Shown one piece after another: positions 59,757 to 64,000 of a stretch of DNA of 64,000 nucleotides. The position numbers were made by a program, and so were the translations under genes. This stretch comes from Flavobacteriales bacterium (GTDB lineage Bacteria > Bacteroidota > Bacteroidia > NS11-12g > UBA9320): the NCBI GenBank assembly GCA_020635395.1, contig JACJZV010000001.1, forward strand, positions 124,001-188,000, given 5' to 3'. Below the pieces are notes generated by a model. The model was not told the DNA's origin. It saw nothing but the letters and a program-made list of their open reading frames with translations, and made no database searches. Each line of letters opens with the position of its first letter. Position 1 is the stretch's first letter.

Positions 59757-62666
59757 TTGACAAAAAAAAATAGGCATATAACCCAATTAGCTTTGCTGGT
59801 GATTTGGCTTTTAGCAAACACCACCTTCGTTTTTTCGCAAGAAACAAGATACGTCAACTATACAGTTGAAGACGGTTTACCGAGTGCTGAAGTATATTTT
59901 GCCCAAGAGGATATAAACGGATATATGTGGTTTGGCACCGATAGAGGTTTGTGCCGATATGACGGGTATAAGTTTACAACCTTTACCAGCGAAAATTCTG
60001 CACTAACCAGCAACACTATTTTTAAATGTTATGAAGCCCCAAATCATGATTTATGGTTTACGTGCTATGATGGGAGTATTGTGGTGTATGATATAGATGT
60101 TGGTAAATTGATTCAAAGCCCATTAACAGAGCATCTACAGAGTATTCGATGGTGGACAAAACGTTTAGAATTCAGGGGCGATTTTATTTATGTTCATTTA
60201 GTTTTTGATACACAAGGTTTTTATGAGTATTCCACTTCTAAAAAAACGTTCCGAAGAATAGAGTTCGATGAAAATAATATAAGTAATCCAATCAATATTG
60301 CAGGAGCTGATTTTTCCATTCGAAAAGATAGGGTTTTACAGGATATATACCTCTACAATTACCCCTTGAAAGAGAATTTTTTCCTGACTGAATTCAGTTT
60401 GAAAAAAGATAGCATGGTCTATTTTTTTAATCAAACAACAGTAATGAAAACCGACGGAAAGACTGCTGAATTTGTGGCTGAACTAGATGGGAAGGTCAAT
60501 ACACTTTTTGATTATCAAGGCCAATTGATGGCTGCAACAGAAAAGGGTATAATTAATTTTTCGCAAAAGGACAACTTGCCCATATTGCCGGATGTTAAAT
60601 TTACATATGTATTCAAAAGCACCGACGGCATAGTTTGGGCAACAAGTTTAAACGCTGGAATTTTTTCTTTTCCACTGCTAAGTTTTAATAATAAAAAAAT
60701 ACAGTTTCAGGATTATAATGATTTGAACACTGGTAAAATAACTTCATTGAAGGCCGTTTCAAACAAACTCATTATTGGCACCTCAGAAGAAAAAATTTAT
60801 CAGTATTCGGATGTTGGAATGAGGCAGGTGATTGATAAAGTTTATCACAGACCCGAAAGGCTTTCCATTTTGCAAATCGATGTGCGTGGTGATGAATTTT
60901 ATATAACCGGTCAGTTTAAATACAGGCTTATAAACAACAATTTTACACCACAAAGAATTCATCATCACAGTGCCGGAATCAATTTCCCGCTCAGAGGAGG
61001 AAAGATTATTTGTACAGGTTATTCTCCTGGATACATAGTGTTTGGGGGTGCAAAGGATTCGGTCAATGTTGAAACTGAAAATGAAAGATTGATTTGTGTA
61101 GATCAGGATGAAAACGGAGTTGTGTGGTTTGGTGGATTGCATGGGCTTTGGTTTGCATCTGAAAACAACCTGACAAAGCCTCAAAGGTTCACAGAATATC
61201 AACCACTTAAAACACGAATTAACAATGTTGTGCACAGTAAACAGAATGTCATTGTTTTTGGAACAAGTGCAAACGGATTGATACTAAAAAAGGGAAATGA
61301 CTACATGATACTAAATCAAGAAAGTGGTTTAAATAGTAATTTTATCAATAGTCTTGAGTTCGAAAACGACAGCATCCTTTGGGCCGGAACCAACAAAGGC
61401 ATTAGTAAAATTTTACTTAAACCTTCAATATCTCAGTCCAAAGTACTTTTTAGCATGAATACCGATGATGGTCTAAAGTCAAACTTTATAAATGCACTTA
61501 CCGTTTGGAATGATGAACTTTGGATGGGCACTGATAAGGGATTACAATACTTTAACCTTAAAAATTTAGTACCTACCAACGTCGCACCCCGCCTCAATTT
61601 AGAGCGAATCATTGTGGCACAGCAGGATAGTTTTACCTTTTCGGATAATGTTTTTCAGTATTATCAAAACGATATTTCTATTCAGTTTGTAGGAATATGC
61701 TTTAAGAAGCCTGTTGGCGAATTTTATAAGTATCGGCTTATTGTTGATGGTGATACTTCTACAGCTTTTACTTTTACAAACAACACCCAGGTAGATTTCT
61801 TTAACCTATTGCCCGGGAAATACCGATTTGAAGTTTTATGCCGAAATAAAAATGACCTGTGGAGCGAGGCCAAAGTGTACAATTTTACAATAGTCCCACA
61901 TTTTAGCGATACGCTTTGGTTTAAGTTATTGATGACTTTTATTGGGCTGGTCATAGCAGGCATTGTCATCTATTGGCAATACCGAGAAATAAAGTCGAAA
62001 AATGAAAAGCTAAACCAGATTCGTGAACTTCAGTTTAAGTTTAAAGATTCGGAACTTGCCACCTTGCGAAGCCAAATGAATCCACACTTTGTGTTTAATG
62101 CGTTAAACTCAATTCAGTCATACATTTTAGATAATAACACAAAAATAGCGGCCAATTATGTGCAACGATTTTCATCTTTGATGCGTGCCGGGTTGGAATA
62201 TTCACGTTCAGAATACATTGCTTTAAACAAAGAGATGTCGTTTTTGGATAATTATTTGACCATCGAGCAATTGCGTTTTCCGGATAGATTTACATTCAAA
62301 ATAGAATTGTTGGGCGATTATGATGCGGAAGACTATTTGGTGCCACCCTTATTGATACAGCCAATTGTAGAAAATAGTGTGAAACATGCCTTTAAACCAG
62401 ATGAAACCAACGGAAAAATTCTTATTACATTTGAACCAAGAGAAAACTATGTGTTGTGCACGGTTACTGATAACGGAGTAGGAATTAATTCGGGAGGCAC
62501 AACAAGAAAGGTAAAACATCGTTCATTAGGTATTGAAGTGGTGAAAAACCGCTTAGAATTGCTTGGCAATGAACATTTTAAACCCTCCATAAACTACACC
62601 GACCTGAGCGAAGAAAATGAAAATATAACTGGAACAAAAGTGGAAGTGACTTTACCTATTGGTTGA
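59757..62666 (+). CDS. Two-component sensor: Reg_prop beta-propeller, Y_Y_Y domain, LytS-type histidine kinase
   Basis: A 969-aa membrane sensor. A signal peptide (ending FVFSQ) is followed by two-component regulator propeller repeats (about 30-600: DINGYMWFGTDRGLCRYDGYKF; DSILWAGTNKGISKI; DELWMGTDKGLQYF), a Y_Y_Y domain (about 620-715), one membrane helix (LLMTFIGLVIAGIVIYW), a coiled coil and a His_kinase domain with His777 in QMNPHFVFNALNSIQSY. An HATPase with DNGVGIN follows. It starts at TTG 59757. It is followed two bases later by its LytTR regulator. The ligand is unknown; such sensors often monitor the periplasm. Confidence 0.92.
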   Translation: MTKKNRHITQLALLVIWLLANTTFVFSQETRYVNYTVEDGLPSAEVYFAQEDINGYMWFGTDRGLCRYDGYKFTTFTSENSALTSNTIFKCYEAPNHDLWFTCYDGSIVVYDIDVGKLIQSPLTEHLQSIRWWTKRLEFRGDFIYVHLVFDTQGFYEYSTSKKTFRRIEFDENNISNPINIAGADFSIRKDRVLQDIYLYNYPLKENFFLTEFSLKKDSMVYFFNQTTVMKTDGKTAEFVAELDGKVNTLFDYQGQLMAATEKGIINFSQKDNLPILPDVKFTYVFKSTDGIVWATSLNAGIFSFPLLSFNNKKIQFQDYNDLNTGKITSLKAVSNKLIIGTSEEKIYQYSDVGMRQVIDKVYHRPERLSILQIDVRGDEFYITGQFKYRLINNNFTPQRIHHHSAGINFPLRGGKIICTGYSPGYIVFGGAKDSVNVETENERLICVDQDENGVVWFGGLHGLWFASENNLTKPQRFTEYQPLKTRINNVVHSKQNVIVFGTSANGLILKKGNDYMILNQESGLNSNFINSLEFENDSILWAGTNKGISKILLKPSISQSKVLFSMNTDDGLKSNFINALTVWNDELWMGTDKGLQYFNLKNLVPTNVAPRLNLERIIVAQQDSFTFSDNVFQYYQNDISIQFVGICFKKPVGEFYKYRLIVDGDTSTAFTFTNNTQVDFFNLLPGKYRFEVLCRNKNDLWSEAKVYNFTIVPHFSDTLWFKLLMTFIGLVIAGIVIYWQYREIKSKNEKLNQIRELQFKFKDSELATLRSQMNPHFVFNALNSIQSYILDNNTKIAANYVQRFSSLMRAGLEYSRSEYIALNKEMSFLDNYLTIEQLRFPDRFTFKIELLGDYDAEDYLVPPLLIQPIVENSVKHAFKPDETNGKILITFEPRENYVLCTVTDNGVGINSGGTTRKVKHRSLGIEVVKNRLELLGNEHFKPSINYTDLSEENENITGTKVEVTLPIG

Positions 62667-62668
62667 TT

Positions 62669-63400
62669 ATGCGTGTAATATTAGTTGATGACGAGATTAA
62701 CAGTATCAAACTTTTAAAAAACTATTTGGCCGACTACGATGAAAACCTAAAAGTAGTCGGTGAGTTTACAAACCCTGAAAAAGCTATTGAGGAAATAAAT
62801 TTATTAAAGCCGGATTTAATTCTACTGGATATTGAAATGCCCCAAATTAGTGGTTTTGAACTCATTGAGCGGGTAAATTTGTCGAACACCGAGATTATTT
62901 TTATAACCGCCTACGAACAGTATGCTATTCGGGCAATTAAATGTTCTGCAATAGATTATATTTTAAAACCCATTGATTTTGAAGAACTTAAAAATGGTTT
63001 GGACAAGGCTAAATTATCGCTTCAAAACAATTCCCTACGATTGGAAGCACTCAAAGATGAAGCCCACAAAGAAACTCCTGATTATATAGTCATTCCGTCA
63101 CGTTCAGAATACCTAAAACTATTTTTGAGCGATGTGCTTTATGGCGAAGGTGAAAGGGGAGGATACACTACTTTTTATTTAAAGAATGGTTCTAATGTAG
63201 TGGCTTCCAAATCATTAACTTTTTATGATGAGCTTCTGGTTCCAAATAACTTTTTAAAAGTTCAACGAGCTGTTATTGTCAATTTGGATGAAGTAAAATC
63301 TTTCAATGAACGAGACAGGCAATTGATTTTTAAGAACGGAAAAACGGTCGGAGTCTCCGATGGGAAGCGAAAACATCTGCTGGAGTACTTCAAAAATTAA
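62669..63400 (+). CDS. LytTR-family response regulator
   Basis: A 243-aa regulator: a receiver (1-120) with the acidic triad (VDDE), phosphoacceptor Asp in LILLDIEMP, Thr in FITAYEQYA and Lys in ILKPIDF, then a LytTR DNA-binding domain (about 140-243; LYGEGERGGYTTFYLKNGS, FLKVQRAVIVNLDEV). It is the partner of the preceding LytS-type kinase, whose stop is two bases before this ATG. The LytTR domain usually binds a pair of direct repeats; none was identified. Confidence 0.93.
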   Translation: MRVILVDDEINSIKLLKNYLADYDENLKVVGEFTNPEKAIEEINLLKPDLILLDIEMPQISGFELIERVNLSNTEIIFITAYEQYAIRAIKCSAIDYILKPIDFEELKNGLDKAKLSLQNNSLRLEALKDEAHKETPDYIVIPSRSEYLKLFLSDVLYGEGERGGYTTFYLKNGSNVVASKSLTFYDELLVPNNFLKVQRAVIVNLDEVKSFNERDRQLIFKNGKTVGVSDGKRKHLLEYFKN

Positions 63401-63439
63401 ATCTTTTTTTAGCTCATTATTTTCTTGAATATTTGAGCC

Positions 63440-64000
63440 ATGCTTGATAGGGAGACAAGAGTGGCCTATATAAAAATGCACATGGCCGTTGTGCTGTTGG
63501 GTCTTACGGCCATTTTTGGCGAGTTTATTTCGTTTCAAGCACTTCCACTTGTCTGGCATAGACTATGGATAGCTGTTTTGGGGCTACTATTTATTCCGGG
63601 AATAGCTATAGGAATAAAAAAAATAGAGCCAAAACAAATACTTATTTTCGCTTCTATTGGTTTTGTAGTGGGCATACACTGGATATGTTTTTATTCCAGT
63701 ATAAAAACCGGTAACGTAAGCATTGCTTTAGCCAGTTTTTCAACCAGCACCTTGTTTATATCCATACTCGAACCAATCATAACCAAATCAAAATTTCAAT
63801 GGGTTGAAGCCTTTTTAGGCATTTTGGTTATAGTGGGGCTACTGCTTATTTTAGATGTTGGCAAACTTTATTATACATCCATTATTTGGGGGTTGTTGGC
63901 CGCTATCACTTCGGCCTTTTTTTCCACGTTAAACAAAAGATACATTGGCCATTATAATGTATTGTCGATATCTTTAATTCAGCTTGCCGCAGCATTTTTG
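63440..64000 (+). CDS. EamA/DMT family transporter (partial, runs off the window)
   Basis: The frame begins at ATG 63440 and is open to the end of the window (187 codons). It has helices such as MHMAVVLLGLTAIFGEFISF, LWIAVLGLLFIPGIAI, ILIFASIGFVVGIHWICFY and WVEAFLGILVIVGLLLIL, and the EamA motif pattern with a second repeat starting at IIWGLLAAITSAFFSTLNKRY. The substrate of these drug/metabolite exporters cannot be told from the sequence. AATATTTG (63429-63436) lies four bases before the ATG, a near -7 box. Confidence 0.85.
   Translation, partial: MLDRETRVAYIKMHMAVVLLGLTAIFGEFISFQALPLVWHRLWIAVLGLLFIPGIAIGIKKIEPKQILIFASIGFVVGIHWICFYSSIKTGNVSIALASFSTSTLFISILEPIITKSKFQWVEAFLGILVIVGLLLILDVGKLYYTSIIWGLLAAITSAFFSTLNKRYIGHYNVLSISLIQLAAAFL

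Overview
The window is chromosomal DNA from a Bacteroidota bacterium (Flavobacteriia, Sphingobacteriia or Chitinophagia level; I cannot place it further). The signs are several secreted proteins with type IX secretion (T9SS) C-terminal sorting domains, a fused CcoN-CcoO oxidase subunit, BshB1 of bacillithiol synthesis, and Bacteroidota promoter boxes (TAnnTTTG) placed so close to start codons that many mRNAs look leaderless. The DNA is AT-rich. Most of it is ordinary housekeeping sequence in compact operons with 1-4 base start/stop overlaps. I see no prophage, integrase, insertion sequence or CRISPR array.

Layout. 1-15.5 kb: end of an Omp28-type protein; rsmI-lnt-lipB; a DUF4143 ATPase; meaB, mgtE, rsmA and lpxK on the minus strand; a Nif3-family protein and a zinc-ribbon coiled-coil protein; fabD; a DivIC/FtsB-like protein; gltX. 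15.9-24.8 kb: two giant tandem paralogous T9SS proteins (about 1,430 aa each) with a tyrosine-rich beta-helix, six PKD-like domains and a sorting tail. Their 3' halves are almost identical in DNA, and each mRNA seems to begin with a hairpin whose stem is conserved although its bases differ. 24.9-34.5 kb: enoyl-CoA hydratase, tatD, tRNA-Ser(GGA), DUF4286, DUF4294, two small T9SS proteins, bshB1, a LolA-like protein with an FtsX-type ABC exporter, and bioY. 34.5-50.5 kb: the respiratory block described below. 50.6-64 kb: msrB-msrA, two LamG/T9SS paralogs, tilS, an OstA-like protein, panD, a flippase-like membrane protein, rfaE2, a propeller histidine kinase with its LytTR regulator, and the start of an EamA transporter.

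The most interesting part is 34.9-50.5 kb. A complete cbb3 oxidase locus (ccoI-S-NO-Q-P-G-H plus a TauE/SafE-like gene) is bracketed by a receiver domain fused to a CRP/FNR-type DNA-binding domain on one side and a soluble histidine kinase on the other. The first PAS domain of the kinase carries the heme-pocket signature of rhizobial FixL, including the proximal histidine and the regulatory arginine twenty residues later. Palindromes fitting TGACGANNRTCA or TGATNNNNATCA lie in front of the regulator gene and of ccoI; the ccoI site is centred about 41.5 bases before the predicted transcription start. Together this looks like a shortened FixL-FixJ-FixK oxygen relay in which FixJ (receiver) and FixK (FNR-type activator) are one protein acting directly on the fix/cco genes. 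The parts are read from sequence; the circuit is inference.

Other points of note: a REP-like palindrome read into the C-terminus of CcoI; a decayed type-B T9SS sorting domain just after the cco operon; a cysteine-free peroxiredoxin-like domain fused to MsrB; and an expanded YDTT repeat stalk in one of the LamG paralogs.
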